This document shows, in pieces, positions 46,994 to 60,013 of a DNA stretch of 64,000 nt. This DNA comes from Primulina eburnea. Lineage: Eukaryota; Streptophyta; Magnoliopsida; Lamiales; Gesneriaceae. The notes under the pieces are model-generated. The model saw only the letters and a list, made by a program, of their open reading frames with translations. It was not told where the DNA came from and did no database searches. The stretch's first letter is position 1. Each line of letters begins with the position of its first letter. The stretch is taken from positions 22,597,545-22,661,544 of the forward strand of contig NC_133108.1 of assembly GCF_022965805.1 (NCBI RefSeq). The letters run 5' to 3'. A program made the position numbers and the translations under genes.

Positions 46994-49590
46994 GATATGA
47001 GTTTGTCCTCGAACTCGCAAGTAATCAATTCTGATATATCAGAATAAATGTATACAGAGTTTAAATCATGAACTCATCTCAATGAAACTGTTCTGAAATC
47101 TCAATCTCATATCAAATTCTATTTCTAAAAATAGCTCTGATAAAGTCAATCTCGCAATACTGGCTATACAACATCCGTATATACCCAACCACAGCTCATA
47201 GCAAATCATTACCATCAGCTGCTATCAAATCTGTTTATCCCAATCAAGGATATACTCAATCTTCGGCTTCCAATACCAACAGTCATCGTCCGACTTTGGC
47301 ATACTTAGTCTGTCTGGTCTGAGCTATCTTCATTTTCTTCTGAATTTAGCTACATATTTCTTTGTTATATCTCTAACCGTATCAGATCTTATCTCAAGTA
47401 TCTTCGAGATTCTTATACCAAAGGAAATCTGCAGTGCTCAAAGTACAATGTCTCATCTGTAGCTATCTCAATACTCGTTTGATAGCGATCAATATACAAT
47501 AATTCATATAGTGACAATATACACTGTCAACTAGTGCTAGCATCCATCACTACAGCTCCACAAATATCTTCCACTATCTGGATAGTACGCTCTGGCTATC
47601 TGTCAGTCTATGGATAATATGTGAATGAGTTCATGGTATGTCCTGCCACAATTACAAACTCAATCAAGATTCACAATCTGATATAATCTACTTTTACATT
47701 CTAGTCAATCTGACCATTTCTCTGACATCGATCTTTGTCATCTGGTCATGTTTGTACGTCATCTTGTACAAACTAATAGATATAGATTGAACAATCTGTC
47801 AATCACAATCATATTATATTATAGCAGAATCTGGAAAGTATTGCAGTAATCTCATTACGAATTTCATCGAAATATACTCCCCATGTCTAGTCAGAAATAT
47901 ACAAATTCTGTAATAAATTTTTTGATTTCTATCTTTCAATCTTCATTTATTGGCGATTCAGACATTTCAGTACAAATTCTGCCAACATTTCAGCATAAAT
48001 TCTGCCATAACTGATTTAATCTGTCTATATCAAAACTATCTGTTCGAATCTTATATATTCTCAGTCACCAAAATAAAAATTGAATCCACTATTGTGCGTT
48101 TCTGACACTATCTGTCATATCAGATTCGAACTATTTGGTATAAACAAATCAGTTAATAATGTAAATTAAAGAAAAATACCTACCTGGTATTCGGTTCTGA
48201 CTATCGATATCAAATTTTGTTATACAATTCTGAAACATTTGACATCATAAGATAATCATTCTCATACAGTAAAATCACATATCTGTCACTCTGATCGATG
48301 CTCTGCTCTGATTATCGAAATTAGATTCTGAACATTCTGATTATATTTCTGAATTACTGAAATTCTCGAATTCAACTCTGATTCGGATTGAACTGTATAT
48401 AATCTCAACGGTTCACAATAATCTGTATCAAATACGGCTGTAGAAATATAACAACACTCAGGCAGACACAGAACAACTATACAATAATTTGTCATTTCAG
48501 ACCAAAAATAAATTTCTGACATTTATGACATTTCTGATCTTTCTGATATCGGTATCATTCTCAGTCACTGATCGTGATCTCAACTGTGTCCAAATCAATC
48601 AGTATACTAACTTCAAATATCACATACTCTGAACACAATCTGTTTCAAGTAGGATTCATATCTGAAGAATTTCTGTAGACAATAATCACAGTTCTCATAG
48701 TATTCAAGACAATCTTCAGATATTCAATTCAATCAATCAGATGCTGCAAATATATCAAAATCTCATAGATACAACGAGCATGAAATCATCAGAATATCTC
48801 TGAACGTACTGAAACATGCCAAAGAGAAACACTAAATCAGATGTAACTCCTGGTCGGTACTCTTCTACTGATCTTTTAATTCATTCTGTATCATTCTGTA
48901 CATTCAATATCCTTCTGTACTGAATTCTAAAACAACAAACATTACCTGGTATCGATTCAATTCTGAAATTTATCTTTCTGATACAAGGCAAATCTGAAAT
49001 CTTATCTGGACAAACATCAGTCAACTCATGAGGATACATTACCTGGTATCGATTCAATTCTGAAATTTATCTTTCTGATACAAGGCAAATCTGAAATCTT
49101 TACTGGCAAATCTGCCAATGCTAGGCTCGATTTCAGTACGTCTACTGTATACATAAGGATACCATCTGTTCCTTTCTGTATCAATCAAGTCATAAACAAC
49201 ATAGATATCAAAGGAATTCTAGATCTAGAATCCTTACCGTGGACACTCATCATTCCTATCTGGTCTGAATTTTATATTTTTCTGGAAGGAATCTACAATA
49301 GTTCTGTACTTGTTCAGCATATTAAAAACAATAATGCGGTCAAATCAGAAACACAAGTACATCATAATCTAATTCGATCTCATTCTTATCTTACTGTAGT
49401 ATACAATATGTCACAGAAATTTCTGATATCAATCTTTCTTTCCCAAAAGGTAAAGACATCAATACTACAGTAAATACAGACCCAACAGGTAGAGCATATA
49501 TCAATGCAACTCATTCAAAAATAATCGTAGGGAATGCATTAGTATATATCAATACATATGCAACATAATAATAAAAGAACAGTACCTGCC
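46994..49590 (-). pseudogene. Element G1 pol, extremely decayed
   Basis: No long open frame remains in 2.6 kb of AT-rich sequence. The clearest relic is at 47620-47567 (minus), where the integrase TDGQSERTIQI-like block is still readable with stops. CTGATATCA-type words abound, and a 63-bp segment is directly repeated 97 bases apart (48941 and 49038). RT and protease are not recognisable by eye. Confidence 0.5.
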
Positions 49591-49599
49591 ACTATATCA

Positions 49600-50140
49600 T
49601 CAAGTGCCTCTTGGGTCTGTTCCTCGGTCACTGCCACCTGATGATTCTGCTGCCTGAAATCTTCGGGAACCTCTCTGGGGACAAACTCTAGCAAAGTGTC
49701 CCGGCTGTCGGCAGATACGACAACTACCAGTCACTCCCTGGCATTGCTCCGTGGAATGTCTTTCTCCGCAAGTTCTGCAATACACTCCAGTATAACTCGG
49801 GCTAGAACCACTAGAGCTAGATGAACCACTCCCTAACTTCTTGAATGGCTTCTTTCGAGCTTTCAACAAATCTTGCTTTCCACTCGTGCTGCCGCAATCA
49901 AATCGGAGAGGGGATTGCTGTGTCTGGGGTTGTATCGCATACACCCTTGTTAGTTGTCTAATTAGACTCGCCTCCGCTCTCTTCGCTCTACTCAAGGCAT
50001 CAGCAAAATGGTGAGGTCGCTGGATATTCATCAATGCAACTATCTCCGAGTTCAATCCTCTGATGAACTGATCCACTACAGCTTCATCATTCCCAATTAC
50101 ATGAGGAGCAAAACGCAGTAGATATTCCACTAAATGTCCA
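49600..50140 (-). pseudogene. gag: Element G1 gag, C-terminal part
   Basis: The minus frame shows YLLRFAPHVIGNDEAVVDQF, a serine/glycine linker, a CRTCGERHSTEQC finger-like motif and an intact knuckle CRICRQPGHFARVC (49722-49681). It is similar in layout to the B gag. The frame is open for about 180 codons after the copia junction near 50140; the N-terminal half is gone. Confidence 0.82.
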
Positions 50141-50144
50141 TTTA

Positions 50145-52140
50145 AAGGCAGACACCATATGAGATATGGATGGGTAAGCCTCCCAAATATTCTTGTCTTA
50201 GAATATGAGGGTGCCCTGCTTATGCAAAACAGGTAGTGGGAGATAAATTGGATCATCGATCCATTTTATGTTACTTTGTGGGATATCCAAGGAATTCAGT
50301 TGGATATCATTTCTATCATGCCCAAGAAACAAAGGTGTTTGTTTCTAGGAATGCAACCTTTTTGGAAAAGAAATTTCTATTGTATAGAAAAGACGAGATG
50401 ATAGAACTCGAAGAGGTTCGAGAGACACTCACAATTGTAGAACCCACACCCGAAGAGCCAAGAGAGGAGATAAAAGCTCCTAGAAGATCCGAGAGAGTCT
50501 CGAGACCACCTATGAGGTATGGTCTGTTTCTTGAAGAGGGCCATAATGAGCCTAACCATGGATGTGATCCAAGGACCTTAAAGGAAGCATTATCTGATGC
50601 CGATTCATCCAAGTGGCTTGAAGCGATGGAATCTGAGATGAATTCCATGCATTCGAACCAAGTGTGGAATCTCGTGGATCCACCTGAGGGAATTGTTCCC
50701 ATAGGGTGTAAATGTATTTACAAGAGGAAACTTGGGGCGGATGGGAAGGTATTGACCTTCAAGGCGCGATTGGTGGCAAAAGGATATACTCAAAGACAAG
50801 GAGTTGACTTTGAGGAAACCTTTTCTCCAGTTGCAATGTTCAAGTCCATAAGGATTTTGCTAGCCATAGCTGCATGGTATGACAATGAGATATGACAGAT
50901 GAATGTTAAGACAGCCTTTCTTAATGGGGATATTAAGGAAGAGATTTACATGTTTCAACCCGAAGGGTTTACATCTATCGGGAGTGAGCATATGGTATGC
51001 AAAATTCAAAGATCTATTTATGGTCTAAAGCAGACATCTAGGAGTTGGAACCTCAGATTCGATAGTACAATCAAAGAGTTTGGTTTTGATAAGAATCCTG
51101 AGGAACCCTGTGTGTATAAGAAGGTCAGTGGGAATGTTGTGACATTCCTGGTGTTTTATGTTGATGATATTCTAATCATTTGGAATGATGTAGGAATGTT
51201 GCAATCAACTAAAATATGGTTAGCAAGAAAGTTCTCGATACAGGACTTGGGTGAAGCATCTTTTGTATTGGGAATACAGATCTATAGAGATAGATCAAGA
51301 AGATTGCTTGGTCTCACCCAGTCCACATACATTGATACCATCGTGAAGCGGTTCTCGATGGATGAGTCCAAGAGAGGACATATACCAATGTGTCATGGCG
51401 TGTCCCTATCCAAGTCTGTCTCCCAAGACTAATGCAGAGATAGCGGCGATGACAAGCATTACTTATGCATCTACGATTGGTAACATCATGTATGGGATGA
51501 TATCTACACGTCCTGACGTGGCTTTCGCACTAAGTGTAGTGAGTAGATATCAATCGAACCCTGGTCTTCCACACTGGAAAGCTGTGAAAGACATCCTCAA
51601 GTAGTTGAGAAGGACCAATAAATTGTTCTTGGTCTATTGGGTGGAGAACTGAAATTGGAAGGCTATACCGACTCTAGCTTCCAAAGCGATATCGATGACT
51701 CGAAGTCAACCTCTGGGTTTGTATTCATGCTCAATGGTGCTGCTGTCTCTTGGAGGAGTTCCAACCAAGACAATACTGCGGATTCCAGCTTAGAGGCCGA
51801 ATACATTGCTGCATCAGATGCAGCAAGGGAGGCTGATTGGATAAGGAATTTCGTCTAAGAGTTGGACGTCATTCCTAATGAATTTGCTCCTCTCCCTGTG
51901 TTGTGTGAAAACACGGGAGTTTTAGCTCATGCAAAGGAGCCAAGGTCTCATCAGAAGTCCAAACATGTATTGAGAAAGTACCACATCCTCCGAGAGATTG
52001 TGGAATGAGGAAGAAGTGTCTTTTGACATAGTCGGCTCCGTAGATAATGTTGCTGATCCACTAGCTAAGCCTTTACCTGGACCATTATTCGAGATGCATC
52101 GCGAATCAATTGGTTTGAAGCATATGGGTAGTTGGCTCTA
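50145..52140 (+). pseudogene. pol: Copia pol: integrase C-terminus, RT, RNase H
   Basis: The order is integrase tail with TPYEIW and GDKLDHRS...CYFVGYP, then RT with KARLVAKGYTQRQGVDFEETFSP, DVKTAFLNG-like block, YGLKQ and the catalytic Y-V-D-D (51157-51168), then RNase H with [10 protein letters not shown] and [10 protein letters not shown], ending DPLAKPL. Breaks: TGA near 50190, TGA at 50893-50895 in place of the usual W before QMDVKTAFLNG, a frameshift near 51400, TAG near 51602, TAA near 51857 and another near 52005. The SKRG-PM-HGV-LSKS block suggests the Angela/Tork side of copia, at low confidence. Non-functional. Confidence 0.92.
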
Positions 52141-52155
52141 GTGCAAGTAGGAGAT

Positions 52156-54294
52156 TGTTAGAGTAGGTGCCCGTCGAGCCAAGTGTTGGCCGAGTGTTCA
52201 CAATGAAACTCTATGTATAAGCAATATTTATTTTAATAATATTTGAAATTATTGTTTGGCAAATCTTTATCTGTATACCCATGCTAGTTGCATAGATAAA
52301 ACCCTTGAATATACAAATAGTAGAAAGAATATGAGATGCTCATATGATGAGTATCATGAAACTCATATTTAGAATACTGTATATTCTAAACAGTTCCTAG
52401 TCGATTCAGCCGCCGCTAAGAAGGATATAGGCCGCTAGATTTCGAGACTAGTATCTGCGATGTGAGTACCATGTTTCATTGGTAGGGGACATTGTGATGT
52501 CCGAGCATGCAGATAGGTGCTCCTGGTAGAGTGCAATGAACAACCCTCCATAAAAGGACTTTCCAAGTGGTTCTCACTTATCGAGTGGAAACGTCCTGGT
52601 TTATGGTTGTACACCATTAGTCCTTATGACCCGGGACACCATTGAGACTCTATGTGCTAGCATTACACTTTGACTTGTTTACCGACTCTCAAGGGGTCAT
52701 CAGGTGGCAAGGTTGGGTGTTTTGTCGAAACATATAGGAGTCGATACATTGTAGTCGGCGATTCACCGCTTACCTTCGGGTATGGATATCCTATGTGTTA
52801 TCATGTGTATGTAGGTTGAAATATCTGATCAGAGTATGGTGGTAATTATGAAAGGGGTTTCATAGATTACACCATCGATGCGACTACGACATGACACATA
52901 GTATCGATTCATTGACAACTCTCGATAAACCAATGGTTTTCGAATCGGTCGGGATATATGAGTTGAAGGGACCGTACTGTACGCTAACCATAATTGAATG
53001 GTTCTTTCAAGAACTATCATTTGATACTTAGGGAATCATGTAAGCGATGCTGCTAGGCGTTTAACATGGTTGGTTGGGTACTATCAGACTTGAGTTCTGA
53101 CATTCTTGTTATCAAGGAGTTGATAAGTAAGAATGGAGCAATTGGGGTATGCTCATATAAGGACATGTTTAGTCCGAATCACATGGAGATGTGAACCCAC
53201 GGCTAGTTGTATCAATGAACCATTGAGGGCCACACAAGTACTAGCTTTCTAGATCTCGTTGAGAAGAGAAATAGTTCAATGTGTTGAACGGCTTATAAAG
53301 GAGTTTATAAGCGTAAGGAAAATTAGAAGTATGACTTCTATAAAGGAGAAATTAGTTCAATGTGTTGAACGGCTTATAAATGAGTTTATAAGCGTAAAGC
53401 AAAAATAGAAGTATGACTTCTATGAGATAAATGTAAATTTTAATTTATGGAAGTGTTCCTAAATTAAAAGTTGGCCAAACAAATAATGTATTTGAAAATT
53501 GTGATTTTCATAAACATTATTATGGACTAAATTAAATTAATTCAAGTGTTGAACTAATTAAACACTAGTGGGCCTAGTAGAGTACAAATAATTAAATTAA
53601 TTCAAGTGTTGAATTAATTAAACAATATTAGGTCTTGTAGAGCCCAATTAAAAATAATTATTAGACTAGTGGGCTTGAGTAAAATCAAGCAATGGTTAAA
53701 TGGTCTCAAATGTGTTTGTGACATTTAAATAAAAGTCCATGGGCTTTGTAATTGTTACAAACCCAAATAGAAAGGCATGCAAGGGAGGTGAAAGGTTGGG
53801 AGACAAATTTTTCTATTATCTAGGCATGGCATGCAACCTTTTTACTTTAACTTTTCCCACAACCAAAAAAATGTCTCTCCTTCTCTCTAGCATGAATAGT
53901 GGCCGAAATTACTATTCATTCTCCCTCATTTTTTTCTTTCTTCAATTGTTGAGGAAATCCTACACTTCTCAATGAAAAATACTCTAATTTTTCTAGTGCA
54001 AAATTAGGTTGGTTCTAGCTAGTTGGTGGTGGGCCTAATTTTGAAGGAAAGATTCAAGAACAAGGTGAAGCTTGTAGATTATCTTGCCATCAAGAGCTTA
54101 GTTGTATATCAACTAAGTTGGGGCCATCATCAATCTCAAGAGATTGATAGGTAATTTCTAAACACACTATGAATGTCATATTTTTTTTATTGTATTTGCT
54201 ACACATTAAATCAAGGTGGCCGAAAATATTCATGAAAAAATTCGATTTTTAAACTTCCGTTGCGCTTTCGGTAACCGTAACCGATCCCCTTTCA
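52156..54294 (+). repeat. Copia 3' LTR with internal tandem duplications
   Basis: It starts TGTTAGAGTAGGTGCCCG after the polypurine tract and ends in CCGATCCCCTTTCA after the TTCCGTTGCGCT block common in copia LTRs. An 81-bp tandem repeat lies at 53273-53432 and a 60-bp repeat at 53531-53650. No gene is visible in this 2.1 kb. Confidence 0.75.
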
Positions 54295-55880
54295 GAATGC
54301 TGGTGTTATTTATGTGATATCTGACAGTCTTTGGATTTCACCAGTTCAGGTAGTGCCTAAAAAACGAGGTATGACTATGATAAGGAATTAGGGGAATGAG
54401 TTGATATTGACTCGCCCAATGACCTAGTGGTGGGTGTGTGTTGACTATAGAAAACTGAATTATGCAACTAGGAAAGATCACTTTACCCTTTCATTTATTG
54501 ATGAAATGTTGGATAGGCTAGGTGGTTATCATTATTATTGTTTTCTAGATGGTTATTCAGGTTACAAAAAATTTCTATAGTACCAGAAGATCAAGAAAAG
54601 ACTACCTTCACTTGCCTCTACGGTACATTTGCTTTCAAGCGAATGCCATTTTGAATTTGCAATGCACTTTCTATGTTTCTGAGGTCTATGATGGACATTT
54701 TCCTGATATGGTGGTGAAGGATATCATGGAGGTTTTCATGGATGATATATCGGTATTTGATTCTTCCTTTGATCATTGTCTACATAATTTTGCCCTTGCT
54801 TTGCAAAGGTGTCAAGCGAACAATTTAGTGCTGAACTAGGAAAAATGCCACTTCATGATGCAATAAGGCATTGTTCTTGGGCACAAGATTTCAGCAAAAA
54901 GAATGGAAGTGGGTAGAGCCAAGATAGTGGCGATTGAAAACCTACCACCGCCAAATAATATGAAGGCCATCAGAAGTTTTTTGGGACATGCCAGGTTCTT
55001 TTGTTGTTATATTAAGTACTTTTCTAAAATTACTAGGCCTTTTGTGTAATTTGTTAGAGAAGGATTCCACATTCATATTTGACGATGATTGATTGTAGGA
55101 ATTTAACAAAATCAAGGGGGAATTTGTTTCAGCACCAATTATGGTTGTGCTAGACTAGAAAGATCCTGTCGAGCTTATGTGTGATGTTAGTGATTACGCT
55201 GTTGAAGCATTGTTAGGTCAAAGGAGAGAGAAGATGTTCGGGCCATTTATTATGTCAGTCATACTTTGAATTCGGCCCTGTATGAGATGTTAGCAGCGAT
55301 GTTTATGTTCGAAAAATTTAGAACATATCTTATCGGCACCAAGTTAATTGTTTTCACTGACCATGCAGCTATTTTTTACCTGTTTGCCAAGAAGGATGCA
55401 AAGACAAGATTGGTATGATGGATATTACTACTCCAGGAATTTGACTTTGAAATCAAGGCTAAGAAAGGTTTTGAGAATCAAGTGGTAGATCATTTGTCAC
55501 GTTTGGAGCTAGAAGAAAGAACAAAAAGAGGTGCTATCAATGAGTCATTCCCAAACAAACAAATTTTTAAGGTGACTACTGCACGCTCTTGGTTTGCAGA
55601 CATAGCTAATTTCCTTGCTGCAAGAGAACTACCACCAGATTTGACTTATCATCAAAAGAAGAAATTCTTTCATGATGCAAAGTTTTACCTATGGAATGAT
55701 CCCTATGTTTTCAACAGATGTGCTGACCAGATGATTAGAAAATGCGTAGCGGAGGACAAATCGGGAGTTATTCTTGAACAATGCCATTTTTCGCCATATG
55801 GTGGCCACTTTGGAGCGTCAAGAACAGCAGCAAGGGTCAAGGTTGAAAAGATGTGTGGAAGGAGCTCAAGTTTTCATAAC
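54295..55880 (+). pseudogene. Athila-like gypsy pol fragment: RT, RNase H, integrase finger
   Basis: Starting in AGVIYVISDS.W.SPVQVVPKK, the plus strand gives RT with catalytic F-M-D-D (54735-54746) and DDISVFDSSFDHCL, an SFLGHARFF connection block, RNase H pieces (DVSDYAVEALLGQ, about 55180), then VVDHLSRLE and the HHCC finger with DQMIRKCVAED and CHFSPYGGHFGASRTA. The MDD and VDHLSRLE signatures are those of Athila/Tat elements, a different clade from A-E. Stops occur near 54650, 54837, 54870, 55047, 55081 and 55419. No LTR of this element is in the window. Confidence 0.85.
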
Positions 55881-56364
55881 TTCAGAAGTACCAGTGCCTA
55901 AGCGCCACTCTATTAAACCTGCAACGCTACTTTATGCGAAGGACTAAGAGCCTAGGCACCCTATTTAGGTGATACATCGGTTTATAAGAAAAAAATAGGG
56001 ACCCAAAAACTCATTCTCCCGTAACACAAAGCAAGCGTCGCGGCTCTCCGTCCTCCACTGTCAACAGAATTGATCCCCCTCAACATATCTACTCTGTGAA
56101 ACACTATAATACTCAACACAAATCGTTCTCGAGCCTAGTTCATCTTCATATCTCGAATGCCAAGCTTCCTTTGACTTAAGGGTTTCATGAGAGTTCTCCA
56201 ACTAGTTTATCCCAAGCGAATTGCAGCAAATTTCGGTCCTCTATAAAAAGATGATTGTGTTAAGTTTTGTGAATCTCGAATTTCATGCTTTAAATTGATG
56301 TGATAGAGTTGCTTGATTTTTGCCCATTAAGTATTTGATGAATTCCTGCTCATAAACCGGTTGC
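55881..56364. other. Unassigned sequence between Athila-like and ORF fragments
   Basis: I see no coding motif, LTR border or RNA gene in these 480 bases. A short pyrimidine-rich stretch at 56010-56090 is the only compositional feature. It may be leader or LTR of the element that carries the next frame. Confidence 0.4.
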
Positions 56365-57115
56365 ATGACGTTCATGCAAGAGGCGTACCCATATGAAACG
56401 ATTACTGCTACACTTTGTGAGCCAGACATAGTTTGGAAGTTCAACAATCAACGAGCCCCATTAACATTCCCTGCTACGTCTATCAAGACGGAGGCATATA
56501 ATTGGTACCATTTTGTAGCCTCAAGGTTGATTTCATATGGGCATGTGTCGGATTTAACTAATAGTAACGCAGTTTTGGTATATTGTATCATAACCGGCAA
56601 GACTGTTGATGCAGGCCATGTGATTATGTATTCAATCTTGAAAGCTGCCCGAGGCAATTCCACTGTTAGTATGCCCCATTCTTCGACCATTGCGGACCTC
56701 TATCATGTAGCGGGTGTCACATGGAATGACAGTGAGCATGTGTTGTTGACAAAAGGAGATATTTTACTTGTTGGGGCCCTCTGAGAGATAAGAGATGACG
56801 ATAGAGCGCTAGTGGTCGAGGTGAAGCTCCTGGGAGTGGAGCACAGCTGCAGCCTATCCCACAGGCACCACAGGTACCACGGACAGGTACTAGGAGGCCA
56901 CAACCCGTGCACAAGCTTCTCTATGATTCAGAGCGCATGATGAGGAGACAGTGGCGGATTACTCGCGAGCACATGGACTATGTGCATGACTTTACCTGTT
57001 TGCTTGCACATTTTTTTCCTGCATCCATCGTCTCCGACGAGCCATTTCGCCTCCGCCAAATTTTTGACATGATCTATCGAATATGATGATGAGTATGATT
57101 CTTAAGAGGATGATT
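56365..57115 (+). pseudogene. Fragment resembling a plant-transposon-associated protein
   Basis: An open frame of 139 codons (56365-56784) reads YNWYHFVASRLISYGHVSDL, then NAVLVYCIITGKTVDAGHVI, a layout I associate with the 'putative plant transposon protein' domain found beside gypsy pol genes in plants. After TGA at 56782 further coding-like sequence (MMRRQWRITREHMDYVHDF) is readable to about 57050 in another frame, with later stops. The N-terminus is missing. It could belong to the Athila-like element on its left or be an independent relic; function unknown. Confidence 0.4.
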
Positions 57116-57161
57116 AGATTGATGATCTGGATGATAAGCTGATTTTTCAGGCGAGTCCTAA

Positions 57162-59769
57162 TGTAAGGTCCAGGAAATTCGAACTACGTAACCTCACTTC
57201 ATGCCATCTAGGTTTTTTATTTAAAATATGTATTTAATGATTATTATTCATTTAATGCATGACTATTGCATGGATATGTGTTTATTTAATTGTTTGTCAA
57301 GATTTCATGCATTAGGGCCTTAAATTTCATTTTGCGCTCGAACGAGGAGCGGAGGCCAGAGATAAATGGAAAAAATATTTTAGTTAAATATTTCTTTTTA
57401 ATTATTTAATATATGGTATATTTAGGTGATATTTTCATAAATTGGACTTGGTTGGGTATTTTTACTCGCCGGGTTATATTTTTACAAGTACGCAAATTTT
57501 AACGATTCAGAAGACTTTTTGAGAGTTCGGACAATATTTTCAAAAACGTACCAAAATGAAATATATTTTGGGATTGTTATTGGGCTTGACGGGTTTTTTT
57601 AATTTCATAATGGGCCTAAAACCCTTTGTGACTCATTATTTTAATTAGGGCCATTTTAATTAGGGCCCATTATACACTAATCCTTTATTTTGAAAACCTA
57701 TCAACCCTAACCCTAAACCTAAATCTAAACACTCGGCCACCCCTCCCCCTCATTCAGCAGCATCCTCATGGAAAGAACTAGCAGCCACTTTGAATTCTTC
57801 AAGAGTTTTCAAAGAAAATCATCCCCCGCCTCTATGGTGCTCGACCTACCCGTAGATATCTAAGTTTTCAATTGTTTTAACGCAGAAGCACGCCATGTAT
57901 CTCTTTTTTTCATCATTTAAACCATTTAGATGTTGTTATATATGTATTTTCATGAGAAATTCTTTGAATTATCATGTGGTATCATTTTTGCAATGTTTGA
58001 CATGTTATATGCATACCCTTTGGTACAAACTCCCATTTTTTGTTTTCCTTGTGTAAAGGGGCTACCAACTTGGGATGTTATGGAGCTGATAATGTCGTGG
58101 ATGATGAGGAGGAAGTGCTAGAGTCGAGGCTTAGTCGGTTTAGGTGAGGGTCGATCAGTTTGTGTAAAGAAACCTAGCGGCTATATGACCAGATCAAAGG
58201 TTTGTGGTGCGCCGCTTGTGCAAGGGTCGTCCATAGACTTGGACGAGACCCTAGTGTGTCTGAGCTATGGCCTAGGATGGATCAAACATGGATAGACTTA
58301 GTGAGGAGGCCGATCAAGTGTGGGGTGTAGAGATTTTTCTCGGTTGGGGCGATTGGTGGCTAGCGGATGTTTGCATCTTCCAACGTACATGGGGATGTGA
58401 GCTGGGGTCAGGTCACTAAAAGAGGATCCAAAGGTGGGCTAGGAAGGGTTGGTTCAAGGCTGTTTCGGGTTGGTAGGGCCTAGAATCGAAAGTTTGAAGG
58501 TTTAATGCATTAGGGTTTGTAGTTTGTAACGCCCTGGATATTTTTAGCAGCTTTCAGGCTTGGTTCGTAGGTCCTAAGGGTTTGAAACGAGTGGTTTAGG
58601 GGCTGGTAGTGTAGGTTCAAGTCACGGTTTGAGTTGGGAAAATTTTGGTTAAGTTTTGGGTTGATTCGGGTTAAAACCGGGATCTCGGTCCAAGTTTAAC
58701 ATGAATCATATAAGTTTTGAAACGGGCTCGAGTTTACGTCTAAGAATTGCTTCTAAATATGTTTTGAGGTGTTTTGAGGAGTTGGTTGGATTCGGGTCAA
58801 AATTTAGAGGTCCAGGCAAAATGTTCATTTTGCACACATGTCGAGTTTTTAGTTCTGGCAGTGCCCTTAACACGAATTGACATGTTTTAAATGTTTACTT
58901 ATCATGAACATGACTTTTATGTAAATATGAAAAATATATGATGCACGCTTGATTTTAAGGAAAATTTACGTATATTCATGATTTCATTAAGTGATAAATA
59001 TGATTACATGTTTTGAAGGATGTGAGTTGATTGTGACTATTATGATGATACGATAATATGATGACATGTAAGGCCAAGGCTCAGTGGATGGCTAATACTG
59101 TCGCTGATGTCCCCACCGTCGGGTACCGTGGTTATACGTAGATGGATCCATCGCCTAATACGATGATACGGAAGTCATAACTAATGAACGGAATTCAAAA
59201 TAAGAAAACGAACACGTATATGTTGATATGATGATATATGTTATGAAAATGTTTATGCTTTGACGGTCATGATTATGCTTACATCTTTTTAAGATCATGT
59301 TACATATTTTATTACGGTACTTTTCACAGTTGCATGCTATGTATATGTATTTGTTATGACGTTACAGGTGTGTTGAGTCTTTAGACTCACTAGGTGTGAA
59401 TGATTCAGGTGAGCATATTGATCAGGAGAATGGAGGTGCCAAAGACTGAGTAGGCGGAGTTGGATGTGCGAATGCAAACTCGAGGACTGTACTTTCCGTA
59501 CATTTAGTTAGGAGTGGACATGAGTATTTTATACGCATTTGTTTTACCTGGTGATGTTTGTGAGTATTTTTGCATGGTTTTTTCTTGATTTATTTTTTAC
59601 AACTAGCTAGAGTTTGATTACTTGACATATTTTTTAATCGTAGTATTTTTACCTATGTTGGAACCCTCTCATTTTAAAATGTTTGATTTACAGTTGATAT
59701 TTCATGCATGCTTTTAAATATATTTTTGATAATTAGCTTACAAAAAAAATTCTAGTAGCAGTCGTTTCA
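57162..59769 (+). repeat. 5' LTR of element E (2608 bp)
   Basis: It starts TGTAAGGTCCAGGAAATTCG and ends TCGTTTCA before GGTGGTATCAGAGC. It contains the conserved GAGTCTTTAGACTC palindrome (59375-59388), a G-rich block (58090-58530) and no retroviral coding. Confidence 0.9.
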
Positions 59770-59771
59770 GG

Positions 59772-59783
59772 TGGTATCAGAGC
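59772..59783 (+). other. Primer-binding site of element E
   Basis: TGGTATCAGAGC two bases after the LTR. The leader that follows, GGTCCTGTATAGGGTTGTGCC, parallels C. A decayed leader donor (CTATAAGTTTA near 59847) and an acceptor AG at 60011-60012, right before the gag ATG, match the leader-intron layout of D. Confidence 0.9.
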
Positions 59784-60013
59784 AACGGTCCTGTATAGGG
59801 TTGTGCCACCGCTAGCTTCTGCAGCTCAGTCTTCAAGCCTTAAGTCTATAAGTTTAAATATTTTAATTCTATCACCTGCATGATTACATGATATATGTTA
59901 GAAACGATTTACAATATATGTTTAGCTGCTTTCATTATTTAAGTATTAAATGTTTTGAAAACTATATTAGATTGCATGAGTTACGTATAGAATTTGGACT
60001 GTATTCAAATAGC

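Larger units (their letters stand above)
44962..50140 (-). mobile_element. Element G1: decayed gypsy retrotransposon, 5' part lost
   Basis: Its 3' LTR is 44962-46978 and its polypurine tract lies at 46979-46993 (minus CGAGGGGGAGAAA). The pol region decays almost beyond recognition (46994-49590), and gag is at 49600-50140. Gag is cut by the copia fragment, so leader and 5' LTR are missing. A second LTR of this family starts at 63238 on the plus strand. Confidence 0.8.
50145..54294 (+). mobile_element. Ty1/copia element, 5'-truncated
   Basis: It starts inside integrase, continues through RT and RNase H, then a polypurine tract (GTGCAAGTAGGAGAT, 52141-52155) and a 3' LTR (52156-54294). The 5' LTR, gag, protease and integrase core are missing. 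Its left end abuts the G1 gag; its right end abuts the Athila-like fragment, and no target duplication can be tested. Confidence 0.85.
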
